64,000 bases of DNA, taken from the NCBI GenBank assembly GCA_035610365.1, contig CM069439.1:24069533-24133532 (forward strand), written 5' to 3'. The notes beneath the pieces are model-generated. The model saw only the letters and a list, made by a program, of their open reading frames with translations. It was not told the origin of the DNA and made no database searches. This DNA is from Aquatica leii (lineage: Eukaryota; Arthropoda; Insecta; Coleoptera; Lampyridae). Positions 1 through 10,722 of this stretch are shown piece by piece. The position numbers and the translations under genes are program-made. How positions within the stretch are numbered: position 1 is the stretch's first letter; every line of letters starts with the position of its first letter.

Positions 1-251
1 TGTACAATTATTTCCTCGTGGCACACCTCTCGAAGCATATCGAGCACTGCAGTCTGTGAATGGCTCAGTAAAAAATTTTTGTCATGCCATTCTGAATCGA
101 TACGTTTGTTAAAAAACTACACCCACCAGATAATGTTCGTACATATCACCGGCGTCCGGTACCGCACAGGATTAAATCAAGGTTACTTGTGTGTGTTACA
201 TATCCCTTGGGATATGTACAAGCAAACCTCGGCATCTGTTAATGTAATAGC

Positions 252-735
252 GAAGGCTTTCACGGCCGGAATCTATACTAACAGTAGAATGTCTTCCGGG
301 TTTGGACCGTATCATAGTCGTTGTAACCGAAATTGCAACGTTTCGCCCACTTTAATAATAATAAATCGTAAAACTCAAAAAAGCAACCGAAGCATAACTT
401 AGATTACTTAGAACTTCTCAAAAGTTAGTTTATCAACTTGTCAAACAAGCCATAATCTAAACTCTGAAAAGGTAAGAAAGAAAACCATAACTTGAAAAAG
501 CAAACAAAATTCTAACAAAGAACCACTACAGAGTTAAGTAATCAACTTGTGAACCAAGTCAGATTCTAAACTCCGTAGAAGTGACTTAAGAAGAAATAGT
601 CTCCGTATATAAAGGAGGAGGATTGTCACGAATGGTTAAGCTCGACTCTGATTAGGTTACCGTTGATAAGGGGCGTGTTTTCGATAAATAATTAATCTCG
701 AAACCATGATCGCAATTGAAGTTATTGGGGTGTTT
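252..735 (-). repeat. PLE terminal repeat, 3' side of copy A
   Basis: This stretch aligns by eye with 4311-4787, sharing the 'cacggccggaatctatacta' start and the 'agtctccgtatata' block. It lies downstream of the copy A reverse transcriptase. The hammerhead-like core found in the other terminal repeats is damaged: the 'cgtttcgccc' part survives near 340, but the 'ttcatcag' part has been deleted. Positions 703-713 hold the undisturbed version of the site that a LINE occupies in copy B. Confidence 0.75.
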
Positions 736-1401
736 CTATGCTCTCTCAGAATTTTGATCTGTAACCTTGTGAATGTAGGGTAAAAAGGCCAATTTCGGAT
801 TAGATTCGGGAGTAGAAATGTCTTTAGGTAATCGAGTACGTGAATGTAGACGACGATTAATAACTCTATGCGTATCTCGCTTCACATAACCATTGTTCAC
901 TAAGATTCTAGTAAGATGACGGAGTTCCGAGTCTAGATTCTCAGGTTGGCTAATAGAAAAAGCACGGTGAACCAAAGATTCAATAACAGAACGTTTCTGT
1001 GCAGGATGATGATGAAACGAAGCATGAAGGTATCTGCCCGTATGGGTGGGTTTGCGATTAACAGAATGGCCCAAAAGTCCGTCGGGCTTACGAGTCACAA
1101 GAACGTCAAGAAATGGAAGAGAACCATTACTTTCGATTTCCATAGTAAATTTGATATCTAAGTGTTGATTGTTAAGAAGATCAAGAAACAATTCAAGGTT
1201 ACCATGAGACCAAACAATAAACGTGTCGTCAACATACCTAAACCACACTTTAGGTTTTAATATTGATGATTCCAAAGCAACCGTTTCAAAGGATTCCATA
1301 AAAATGTTAGCTACAACAGGTGATAGAGGAGAACCCATAGCAGCACTAGAAACCTGTTCGTAAAACTTGTTATCAAATTGGAAGTCATTTATCGAAAACA
1401 C
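736..1401 (-). pseudogene. Penelope-like reverse transcriptase, C-terminal fragment
   Basis: A 221-codon open stretch encodes the second half of a Penelope-type reverse transcriptase, the enzyme that copies element RNA into DNA. In order it shows a motif B-like block (AMGSPLSPVVANIFME), the catalytic YVDD box (in RYVDDTFIVW) and the PLE signature SLPFLDVLVTRKPDG, then the thumb-like region ending PKLAFLPYIHKVTDQ. A full PLE protein is several times longer: the fingers region and the GIY-YIG nuclease are missing. The apparent N-terminus (MFSIND, 1389-1401) is not original coding sequence but reads from the adjoining inverted terminal repeat. Reverse-transcriptase identity is secure; the copy is truncated and inactive. 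Confidence 0.85.
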
Positions 1402-1660
1402 GCCCCTTAACAGCCGTAACCTAATCAGAGTCGAGTTTAACCATCCGTGGCGATCCTTTTCCTTTATATACGGAGACTATTTCTTCTTCTACAGAGTTTA
1501 GAATCTGTTTTGGTTCACAACTTTTGAGAAGTTCTTAGTTAGATTGCGGTTGCTTGTTTGAGTTTTGCGATTTATCTCACGCCCTGATGAAGACAGTAGG
1601 CGAAACGTTGGCAACTTCGGTTACAACAACTATGACATGGTCCAAACCCGGCATCTGTAT
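1389..1660 (+). repeat. PLE terminal repeat, inverted copy at the 5' side of copy A
   Basis: This is the reverse complement of parts of 252-735, including the 'aaaacacgcccctta' and 'tatatacggagactattt' blocks, but shorter because of internal deletion. It joins directly to reverse-transcriptase coding sequence at about 1388. It retains the CTGATGA and GAAAC elements of a hammerhead-like core at 1584-1606. Confidence 0.7.
1584..1613 (+). ncRNA. Hammerhead-like core in PLE terminal repeat (degraded)
   Basis: CTGATGA (1584-1590) and GAAAC (1602-1606) are separated by 11 bases, as in hammerhead ribozyme cores, which are known in PLE terminal repeats. The segment between them can form only a weak helix II, and one extra A follows CTGATGA. 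No clear UH cleavage triplet is present, so I expect no activity. Confidence 0.3.
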
Positions 1661-4310
1661 TCACCACAACGAAATATTCTATTTGGTACCAGAAATTTGT
1701 TGGGAAATAAGTATTTTGCGGCAACCTGATCCGTAAATCTGATTTTTTCCGCTAAGATATTTGATGATTTTTAACGGTTTTGGATCTCGTGAATGTGGTA
1801 TAATTTTTACTGTCCTTATAGCCTAAATTTGGTTCTGCCACGGATTCACCTACATAGGAACGAAAATAATAGCAAACTTTTCTCAAAATGCTAAAGCCAC
1901 GAACCTAACCCAAGAAAATAATAACAGTAAATTTGTACAATGTAAATATTTGTAGATGATGTCTTTCTATAATTATGCAAACAAAAGTTGTATAAATCTT
2001 AAGAGCTTATTTTCAAAACTTTTAGTGCTTAAGCTTCCAGGTTATATTTACAATGACGATGTTTTTTCACTACGCGAATGAAAAAGTTCACGTTCAAGAT
2101 ATTACTTTCCTCCACTGCTACTTAATTAGATATTAAACACTAGGCCATTATTTGCTTGAAGTCTACAACAAAAATTAACGTAATTAATCACATTATGACA
2201 GTTTAAAGTTTAGATCAAACATTCTAATTTTAATTAAACAAATATCTATTATGGAATGTGGCCGTTTGATAATAAGCTCGTTAAGAAAAAGATATTATCC
2301 AACTTTAGCAATCCAATCCAATACTCATTTATGCAGAAAAAAAATTTCTTTTTGAAGAGCCAGTCCTCTTGGCAGTAGAGGGCTTTAGAAAATTATTATT
2401 TACTTCATTATTACACGTTTAATTGAGTCCAAAAGTACTAATATTTGTGCTTTAAATTAAACATCAAAGGATATTTGAACTGGTTGATTATAAAGACTCT
2501 TTTCGCAGGTTTTTGTTAACCTTCTGTTAAATAAAATTATTCCTTGTTACAATAAAAAATTTTCAGTTTGAATTGATTAGAATCGTTTGCTTATAGTTTT
2601 TCGATAACAATAACAGATACTTTTAAAAACAACGAATTATAATTTATTTTTCGTTTTTGTCTGTGACGGTGTAGGTATGATTAAGTTGTAACCGAGTTGG
2701 TAAGGATTTTGAGCAGCATGTGTTAAACAATAAAGTTATGATTTAAAATGTAAATGACTTTTTGGTATTATGTTGTTAAACATACGTTTAAACCGATGAA
2801 ACAAGGTTGGGTCAAGGATCGTAATGGAAGGACGCTCCAAATTATTTAATATTCGAAGGTTTGTTTTAGCGACAGTAAGTGTGGGATCGGTCGGTCGTTA
2901 AATCGAAATCATTAGTACTTAACATAATAAAATACTTAGCATTATCTTTGAAACTATGTGCAATTTGATTAAATTAAGACATTATGTTGTAAAATACGGT
3001 GTCGTTTTTTCCTTACAAATTCAAGCAATATTTTGCTTTTCGGTAAAATGCATTTTTAGTTTACCTGAATAGATACCTGCAACTGGCAAGTTCATTGACA
3101 AACACAGCTAACCCGAGCCTCGCGGTCAGACATTCCGATGTAGCCAACCATTATCCGCTATCTCAGCAAGACTTGCAGCTTTCCTGTGGCAGGGATGCAC
3201 AAACTTTAACAAAGTAGCAACTTGCTCTTATATAATTTATATTTTCGTTGACCACAAAGATAAGGTACTGCCTATGTGCACGAATTGAATATTTACAGTT
3301 AAAATTGACAGATTATGGTTTATTAAATGCATGTGCAAAAGCGCAATGCGGGAAGGCTAGTTCAACGTACATTGTTATTATATACATTACTTTGTTAAGT
3401 AACTTGAATGAGATAAACGAAATTCCTGTTTCATTTCATAACCTAAACGTGCATTCTGAAACTGCACGCAAGCTGTAATTACATAAGCGTTAAGAATTTC
3501 CTAGTTAAAAAATTGCAATTTTCCTAATTGGAAAAGTGAAAATCTACTAGGGAATTACGCAAAAAGCATAAACATGCATACGCGGATGGAGAAACAAATT
3601 AGAATTCTACAGTAGGAGTCAAATACAGAAATCTAGCGAAATTAGCTTATCATCGCTCTATAATGAACTGTTATAAATATCTTATTTGATAGCATACCTC
3701 TATTTATTTACAAAATGAGTTTATCCATGTTCATAAAAACCTATCCGATTGTAAAACATTTAATTTGTTTAAACAAGGCATATTGCTAAAACCACCATAA
3801 ATAAAGTTTATCTAAATTAAAAAGCAAACCAAATTCGCTTAATCACACAATTTCTTTATAACAATGTGTGGTGGAGTCACTTTTACATGTTATACGGATT
3901 GGCAACTACTTCAAAAAACCACAGCTGTTGCAATCCATTCTAACTGATATAAAACATAAAAAGAAAAAAAATTAAAAACTGACTTCATGCAGATTCTGGA
4001 AATTTTTATTATTTACACACTAATTCCTTCAGTTCCAAACGTTTTCTATTCATCGCACCCTCCCCCTTTTGTGTCTGATATTTTCTCCAACTTCACGCAT
4101 TCCTTTAGCACTAAAGCATTCATGGTTAAACAAATGAAAAACAACGACAGCACATCTAAATAAAAAGTAATTCAACGATTCCAGGATATATACTTAACGA
4201 AATATAATACAGAAGAAACATTACAAAAAAAACTAACACGTTTTTCCTTTTCTGTTTTATCTTTTTAACCCTAGGCAGAAACCGGACCTAGGCCTGGAGT
4301 AATATTTGGC
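1661..4310. other. A+T-rich non-coding stretch
   Basis: No protein family, RNA gene or repeat structure could be recognised. Reading frames are short and broken. A slightly G+C-richer patch at about 3070-3200 has no recognisable coding content. Confidence 0.5.
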
Positions 4311-4787
4311 TAAGGCTTCCACGGCCGGAATCTATACTAAGATAAGAATGTATTCCGAGTTTGGACCGTGTCATTGTTGTTGTAACCAACGTTTCTCCCA
4401 CTTTCGTAAAGGGCTTCATCAGGGCGTGAGATAAATCGCAAAACTCAAATAAGCAACCGAAATCTAACTAAGAACTTCTCAAACGTTAGGTTATCTACTT
4501 GTAAAACAAGCCATAATCTAAACTTTGAAAAGGTAAGAAAGAAAACGATAACTTGAAAAAGCAAACGAAAATCTAACAAAGAACTACTACCGAGTTAGGT
4601 AATCAACTTGTGAACCAAGCCAGATTCTTAACTCCGTAGAAGTGACTTAAGAAGAAATAGTCTCCGTATATAAATGAAAAGGATCGTCACGGGTGGTTGA
4701 GCTCGACTCTGATTGGGTTACGGTTGATAAGGGGCGTGTTTTCAATAAATGACTAATGACCGGGAACCAAAGAAGGGATAGCTCGAA
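4311..4787 (-). repeat. PLE terminal repeat of copy B
   Basis: This is a close relative of 252-735 along nearly its whole length. It holds an intact-looking hammerhead-like core on the minus strand (4392-4422). An extra stretch of about 20 bases (about 4757-4780), absent from copy A, precedes the LINE insertion point. Confidence 0.75.
4384..4422 (-). ncRNA. Hammerhead-like core in PLE terminal repeat
   Basis: On the minus strand, CTGATGA (4422-4416) is followed by a hairpin with CCC and GGG arms and then GAAAC (ending near 4391). A very short helix III and a GUU-type cleavage site can be drawn after it. A short helix III is known for PLE hammerheads. One extra A after CTGATGA departs from the canonical core. 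Confidence 0.4.
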
Positions 4788-4798
4788 ACCATGATCGC
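4788..4798. repeat. Target-site duplication, left copy (accatgatcgc)
   Basis: This 11-bp sequence is repeated exactly at 7258-7268 and flanks the jockey-like LINE. The same 11 bases occur once, uninterrupted, at 703-713 in PLE copy A, which gives the empty site. Confidence 0.9.
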
Positions 4799-4800
4799 CC

Positions 4801-5398
4801 CTCAAGATATCTTTCTGGAACTGCAATAGCCTTCAGTACAAAACTACTGAGCTTCAACATTTTCTTGAGCAGTACGAAATCGATCTATACTTTTATCAGA
4901 AACTCACCTTAATGCTTGCCACAACCCAAACATTTCTAATTATACTTTTTACCGTACTGACCGTGACAATAAAGGCGGTGGAACCGGTATTTATGTTAAA
5001 AAATCCCTTCAGCATTATCAACTTCCAAACCCTGCCTGTGATCATATAGAGTCAACCTCTATATTGCTTGAAACTTTGTCAACATTAGAATAGTATCATG
5101 CTATAAACCACCTAAATCTCCAATGACTGACGACGATCTTGATCGCTTATTTCCAAACCATCAACCTTCCATCGCAGCAGGAGATTTTAACAGCAAACAT
5201 ATTGTATGGAATAGTCGTGTTTGCAATCCAAATGGTCGCAAATTACTTAATTATATAGATAATCATCCTCAACTATCAGTTATTGCACCAATTGAACCTA
5301 CCTACTATCATGACAACTTCCGTCCGGACATCTTGGATATAGCAGTAGCAGCAGAATATTCCATTTTTCCCTACTATTTACTCTATTCCTGAATTTAA
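4801..5398 (+). pseudogene. Jockey-type APE endonuclease domain (broken)
   Basis: The start reads like the usual beginning of a jockey ORF2 endonuclease (ISFWNCNSLQYK, then ELQHFLEQYEIDLYF). Next come a degraded glutamate motif region, GGGTGIYVK, the GDFNSKH catalytic block (around 5180) and RPDILDIAV near the end. This enzyme nicks chromosomal DNA to prime reverse transcription. The frame changes several times (for example a stop near 5090 and a shift near 5390), so no complete domain can be made. It continues directly into the reverse transcriptase. Confidence 0.75.
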
Positions 5399-5420
5399 CT
5401 CAGACCACAACCCCGTTATA

Positions 5421-7187
5421 ATGAATTTTTCAACGCTGACAATAGACCCTGCGCTCAGCCTACGTTCTCACACCAATTGGACTAGATTTAATCAACTATT
5501 AATTGATAATCTTAGGCCAATCCCAATTATTGATTCGCAAAAATGCCTTAACGATAACATTAAGTCCTTTCAAACAAAAATCATCAATTCTTATAACCTC
5601 GCTACCATTTCAACTCCTAACAAGTATTCAAATTCTCTTCTTATTGATATCAAACAGTTAATTTGTCGCTAAAACCGAGCCAAACATAAATATCAACGAA
5701 CCCTTAACCCACAATACAAAAAGGATCTAAACAAATTACAATTCGAAGTACGTCTAGCTCTACATAACTACAGAAACGAGTCTTGGGCATCCAAATTAGA
5801 TTCTCTAAATCGTGACTCTCATTCATTTTGGCGCATGCAAAAAATTTTGCGTAACGTTTCTTCTCGACTTGATTTACCAATACATTCTGCAAACGGTCTA
5901 GTTTACTCTCCTACTGAAAAAGCAGAATCACATGCTGACAATCTTGAGCTACAATGCTCCCCCTACTACCAAATCGCCGATCTTGACCGTATGGATAGAA
6001 TAAACTCAAAAATTGTTAGATTTTTAGCAAAAAATTATTCAGATTCACCACTTACTTCAGCTTCTCCATTAGAAATCTAAAAAATTATACGATTTCTCAG
6101 AGATCGTAAAGCTCCTGGTCATGAGAAAATTTATAATAAAATTATCAAAAACTTTCCTCAGAAAGCAATAATGTACCTCACCGCTATCGTTAATGGTATA
6201 CTAAGACTAGGCTATTTTCCACGTGATTGAAAGATAGCAGATGGAATAGTTCTTCCAAAACCTTTAAAGGATCACAAATTCCCACAAAACTACCGTCCGA
6301 TAAGTCTCCTTCCTGCTATCTCCAAAATTGCCGAAAGAATCATTCTCTCTCGCTTGAACTCAGAAATTTACCGCTTAAAAATTCTTCCGGACGAGCAATT
6401 TGGGTTTCGCCCTAATCACTCTACAACTAATAAGCTTCTCAGAGTCACAGAATTCTGTTACCATTCCATGTCTAACAATCAAGCCACTGGAGCAGTATTC
6501 TTAGACGTTTCAAAAGCATTTGACCGAGTTTGGCATGACGGCCTTGTTTACAAATTAATTTCGGTAAAACTTCATCCTCAATTAATACGCATCATCCATT
6601 CCTTTATCTCACATCGTCACTTTCGCATTAAATTGCATAATGTTTCGTCCTCGATCAGACCCCTAGCAGCTGGAGTTCCGCAAGGATCTGTTCTTTCCCC
6701 AACCCTTTATAATCTTTTCACGCACGACATTCCCAAACCCCCCAACATAGAGCTAGCACTATATGCTGACGACACCACCATTTTAGCCCGCTCCTGGCAA
6801 ACAAAACACATAACTAACCGCCTACAATCAGCGCTAAACATTTTAGACACATGGTTTACCGATTGGCTTGTGGACGTCAACGCCGAAAAAAGTGCGGCGA
6901 TAATATTTTCTAGGAAACTAAAACATCATCCTCATGGTCAACTGAAAATTTCCAACAATCAAATTCCCTGGTGTAATCCCGCCAAATACCTTGGTGTGAT
7001 ATTAGACAAACGGTTAACCTTCTCCACGCACGTCGAATCCGCCGTCAATAAAAGTCGTGGTTCTCTTAAATCTTTGGCTCCTCTACTCTGTCGTAAGAGC
7101 AAATTAAATCCTAAAAACAAAATTCTTCTATATAAATCTGTTATAAATCCTATTATGCTAAAAACACTATTTAACTTCACCATATGA
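5421..7187 (+). pseudogene. Jockey-type reverse transcriptase (ORF2, nonsense-mutated)
   Basis: One reading frame runs through the whole interval, broken by stops at 5670-5672, 6078-6080 and 6228-6230; the last falls where FPRDWKIA-like sequence expects tryptophan. Ordered motifs are a linker, RKAPGHEKIYNK, NYRPISLLP, QFGFRPNHST, the catalytic FLDVSKAFDRVWH, GVPQGSVLSPTLYNLF, the YADD box (6762-6773), the FTDWLVDVNAEKS region and KYLGVILD. These are standard motifs of jockey/CR1-group LINEs, and the overall wording fits jockey best. The C-terminus is cut off shortly after VINPIM. The catalytic residues themselves are intact. Confidence 0.9.
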
Positions 7188-7257
7188 CAATATCTTACAA
7201 GATGACGGGGTAAAAGGAATAATTCCTGGCCCATCTAAAGGAAGAAGATTAGATTAG

Positions 7258-7268
7258 ACCATGATCGC
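7258..7268. repeat. Target-site duplication, right copy (accatgatcgc)
   Basis: This is an exact repeat of 4788-4798. PLE copy B sequence resumes immediately after it ('aattgaagttattggggtg'), matching 714-732 of copy A. Confidence 0.9.
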
Positions 7269-7308
7269 AATTGAAGTTATTGGGGTGTTTGATGATTTCT
7301 ATGCTTTC

Positions 7309-8990
7309 TCAAAATTTCCTGTTGAAAAAGAATGGAGATTTGGCAATCAACGAAACATTATCAAAATCTATCTTGTGACCTGTAGTGAAATGATGTTTGG
7401 CAACCGCAGACTTGGAGACTAAACCACATGAACAAGGAATTTGGTACACACCTTGAGATGAAAGTGTAGGAAAATTGTCTTTGGGAGAAGGAAGAATCTG
7501 AGAGATTTTGCCTGTCGAGTTGAATATGGGTTTAATACCTTTCTTACGAAGAAGTTTCCCTATTTGATCTGTAACCTTGTGAATGTAGGGTAAAAAGGCC
7601 AATTTCGGGTTGGATTCGGGAGTAGAAATGTCCGTGGGTAATCGAGTACGTGGATGTAGACAACGATTAATAACTCTATGAATATCTCGCTTTACATAAC
7701 CATTGTTTACTAAGGTTCTAGTAAGATGACGGAGTTCCGAGTCTAGATTTTCAGGTTGGCAAATAAAAAAGGCACGATGAACCAAAGATTCAATAACAGA
7801 ACATTTCTGTGCAGGATGATGATGAGACGAACCATGAAGGTATCTGTCCGTATAGGTGGGTTTGTGATAAACAGAATGGCCCAGAAGTCCGTCGGGCTTA
7901 CGAGTCACAAGAACGTCAAGAAATGGAAGAGAACCATTACTTTCGATTTCCATAGTAAATTTAATATCTAAGTGTTGATTGTTAAGATGATCAAAAAACT
8001 TAGACAATTTAAGATGACCATGAGACCAAACAATAAACGTGTCGCCAACATACCTAAACCACACTTTAAGTTTTGATATTGATGATTCCAAAACAACCGT
8101 TTCAAATTCCATAAAAATGTCAGCTACAACAGCACCAGAAACCTATTCGTAAAACTTGTTATCAAATTGGAAGTAAGTAGAGGATAGACACTTATCAATA
8201 AGAGGAACCAAACTCAAGTCCTTGCTATGTTGAAACAGAATCTGTTTGATGATAATAAGCGAATCCTTAATAGGGAGATTTGGCTGACCTCACGTTCAAT
8301 CCTCGAAGTGGGGTTGTGAGTTAGAAGAGCGTAAGTTTCCTCAGACAAAATAGAATTAATTTTCGTGACATAATCAATTTGGTTCAAAACTACAGTAGCG
8401 TAGCCTTTGTCGGCTGGAAGAACAATAATACCAGGGTTCTTACGAAGACTTTTTACAGCTGACTCTTCCGACTTAGAAATGTTGGATTTAGGAATTTTAG
8501 AGAATTCAAGGATTTTGCAGTGTTAATACGAATGGGATTTGAGATGTTGCGAGCAAGATGTCTTATAGAAGACTCAACAGCACATAACATATCTTCTTTA
8601 GGAATACGTTTGGGAACAACTGCAAAATTCAAACCCTTAGAGAGCACCGATTCCTGTTCTGAGGTGAGGACCAAACTAGATAAATTGACAACCGTCTTTA
8701 AGGAGTTAGTAGTGGATAAAACTTTACGATTCTTGGAATCCAATAATTGAAACTTTTTGAAATGACCTTCAGTGGTTAGTAGTAGAGTGGTATCAGACTG
8801 CTGATAAGTAATGTTGTCGAAGAGTTTCTAATCATCCAGAGATAGAGTGTTGGCCAACTCAAGATGAAGATAAAAGAATTGTTTCGAAATGGTGTCTAAC
8901 TCTCGCCTAGTTTGCTTAATCCGTTCGCGTATCAACGCTAGACTAGCACGGTGTAGGATGTTTTTAGAAGAACGTGTCTGAATGTGGAAC
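7309..8990 (-). pseudogene. Penelope-like reverse transcriptase with GIY-YIG remnant
   Basis: Reading down the minus strand, the N-terminal region (about 8990-8450) contains LTSEQESVLSKGLNF. It is followed by the PLE block VLPADKGYATVVLN (about 8400), LTHNPTSRIE, and then the catalytic half (8112-7309). Lesions include a stop and a small deletion near 8130 that remove the AMGSPLSP block, and the catalytic box reads YVGD instead of YVDD, losing one metal-binding aspartate. After the thumb region, a GVYQIPCSCG block marks the start of the GIY-YIG nuclease, but it runs straight into SAVAKHHFTTGHKIDF, so the middle of the nuclease is deleted. The copy is inactive on several counts. Confidence 0.85.
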
Positions 8991-9059
8991 TTGATTCTGA
9001 GAAATGCAGGAATAATATTCGGCTGCTTATTATTTTTATTAAAGTTAAGCTAATTAATC

Positions 9060-9472
9060 TGCTCCTCTAAATTTTATTTTTTTAATTTATTTTTGCATTT
9101 ACATAACCCGAGCCTGTGAGACCCACAAGCAAATTTTTCGTATTCAAATATCAGCTGGTTGTGTTGTTCGATTTAAAGTAAACGAATCTCAGAGTTTGTG
9201 CAAGTTGGAACTGGCACCATTACAGGATGTATTAATACCAGTGTCATTCAGTCCAACTGAAAACTGCATTGACTGAAGTTGCAGTACAAAAGCAATAATG
9301 CCATCGAAAAAGTTTTCACAAAGTGTGATCCGGGGATCGAAGAAGTGTTGTTGTGCATTGATCCACCTGCTAGTCAAAATGATGTTTTGGAAGCAGTGAT
9401 TTCAAAGCAAATTGTGACGAGTTTTCCTGGATTCAGTAGCAATGATGATGGTGATGAGAGAAATTATTAGTG
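9060..9472 (+). pseudogene. Unidentified coding-like segment
   Basis: Two adjoining open stretches in different frames look more protein-like than their surroundings. One (about 9100-9273) contains AGCVVRFKVNESQSL and LIPVSFSPTEN; the other (9279-9470) contains CDPGIEEVLLCIDPP and ends in an acidic tail SSNDDGDE. A single frameshift near 9276 would join them. The first part vaguely resembles an ASH/MSP-type beta domain as found in centrosomal and ciliary proteins, but that is only an impression. It may equally be the tail of an unrecognised transposon protein. It sits between PLE copy B and a Tc1 element. Confidence 0.25.
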
Positions 9473-9560
9473 ATAACTCAAATCCCAATATTGCATCTTT
9501 AAATTTTCATAATTTTCCAAGCGACTTCAAGTGGAGAATAGAACCACCAGCTAAAAATAA

Positions 9561-10577
9561 AATGTCCTACATAATATTCGGCGTGATTTTGAACGTAGCC
9601 GTATTATTGGTATGAGAGAGGCCGGACTTTCGCTAAGAGAAATTGCTAGTCGTGTAAACCAAAATGTTTCATCAGTATTGAGATGTTGGTCTAAATGGTC
9701 CGAGGAAGGGGTTCAACATCGTCGCTGTGAATCTAGACGTCCTCCGAGAACTACAGATCGCGAAGATCGTCGCTTAAGAGTTTTGGCCACAAGATACAGA
9801 TTTTCAACAACTCGATCAATTGTAAATGATTGGATGAGAGCTATAGGATTCAGAAAGTCAATGTCATCTGTTTATCGCCGGATAAGATGGCTGCGTTTAT
9901 ATCGTCCATTTTTATGTCTTCCCCTTACACCACTTCATCGTCTACGCAGACTAGAGTGGACCAACGAAAGTGTTAATTAGGCGCAAGAATGGCATCAAAT
10001 TGTGTTTAGTGACGAGTTCCGATTTTGCTCGTGGGCCCACGATAGTCGTAGGAGGGTCAGACGGATGCGTAGAGAACGTAAAAAACCAACATTTTTTGTG
10101 GAACGCAACACAGCCCTCACTCAAGGAGTTATGATATGGGATGCAATATGTTATGGTAGTAGATTACCTTTAGTCTTTATTGATGGCAACCTAAACGCAG
10201 CTGATTACGTTGCTAATGTGCTACAACCAGTTGGGCTTCCTCATGTTCAGAGGCTGCAAAATCCCATTTTCCAGCAGGATAATGCGCGCCCTCATACAGC
10301 AAGAGCTACAACACGGTTTTTAGAAAAAGCTAACATTGCCGTCCTCCCATGGCCAACTCGTTCGCCTGATTTGTCGCCCGTTGAACATGTATGGGATATG
10401 ATTGGTAGGCGACTGGGTAATTTACCACACCCTCCAGATAACTTACACGATCTCCAGCTACGGATTCAAGAAGCTTAGGACGATATACCACAAGCAGCTA
10501 TAGATCACTTGATTGATAGCATGCCAAGACGTCTAAATGAGTGCATTACAAATCGTGACGGAGCAACTCATTATTGA
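9561..10577 (+). pseudogene. Tc1-like transposase (DD34E), two nonsense mutations
   Basis: A single frame covers nearly a full Tc1 transposase, the cut-and-paste enzyme. The N-terminal helix-turn-helix region begins near GMREAGLSLREIASRV. The catalytic triad is visible as VFSDEFRF, FQQDNARPH and SPDLSPVEHVWD, with 34 residues between the second D and the E, the Tc1 spacing. Stops at 9978-9980 and 10479-10481 (both TAG) fall where the family has tryptophan. The protein ends DGATHY at a natural stop. A likely right terminal repeat lies at about 10690-10722 ('ggtgttgcaatttttctga'); I could not find a left one, so the 5' end is probably truncated. No clear start codon precedes the first helix. 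Confidence 0.85.
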
Positions 10578-10722
10578 AAAAAAACTTTTTAAGCTTTTGT
10601 TCTTTTGTTTTTAAATTTTAATCATCACTTTGTTTCATGAAAATAGACGTTTCCTAAAAATTTCAACAAAACCGTTCAACAACTTCTAGGTGTTGCAATT
10701 TTTCTGAAAGTCAGTATACTAA

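Larger units (their letters stand above)
252..1660 (-). mobile_element. Penelope-like element, copy A (5'-truncated)
   Basis: The middle of this unit encodes the C-terminal half of a Penelope-type reverse transcriptase on the minus strand. It is bracketed by two copies of one terminal repeat in opposite orientation (252-735 and about 1389-1660). Both terminal segments also match the repeat at 4311-4787, which belongs to a second PLE copy. Terminal repeats in direct or inverted arrangement with 5' truncation are usual for PLEs. No GIY-YIG endonuclease domain remains here, so the copy is dead. Outer borders are estimated from where similarity to copy B starts and may be off by tens of bases. 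Confidence 0.8.
4799..7257 (+). mobile_element. Jockey-like non-LTR retrotransposon inserted in PLE copy B
   Basis: This 2.46-kb unit holds endonuclease coding sequence starting almost at its left edge and a reverse transcriptase on the plus strand. ORF1 is absent, so the copy is 5'-truncated at about the start of ORF2. The end of the reverse transcriptase is also shortened: after about 7187 only a short tail ending in 'gattagattag' remains, with no poly(A). Perfect 11-bp target duplications flank it. The paralogous PLE copy A lacks this insertion, so the boundaries are exact. Confidence 0.9.
4311..9010 (-). mobile_element. Penelope-like element, copy B, interrupted by a LINE
   Basis: Reading on the minus strand from about 9010, this copy holds a long but broken PLE open reading frame (7309-8990), a short 3' segment (7258-7308) and a terminal repeat (4311-4787). 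The last two are now 2.5 kb apart because a jockey-like LINE inserted between them. It is longer than copy A and keeps the N-terminal half of the protein. The 5' border near 9010 is where PLE-like coding sequence ends and is approximate. Confidence 0.8.

Noticed and set aside
946-1161. Plus-strand 71-codon open frame, with a near-identical one at 7756-7971
   Set aside because: Both are the antisense of the Penelope reverse transcriptase; their similarity just reflects the two PLE copies.
3070-3200. Possible tRNA or exon in a G+C-richer patch
   Set aside because: No cloverleaf with A and B boxes could be drawn and no open frame continues through it.
8520-8750. Plus-strand 76-codon open frame
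   Set aside because: Antisense shadow of the N-terminal part of the PLE copy B protein (8453-8743 minus).
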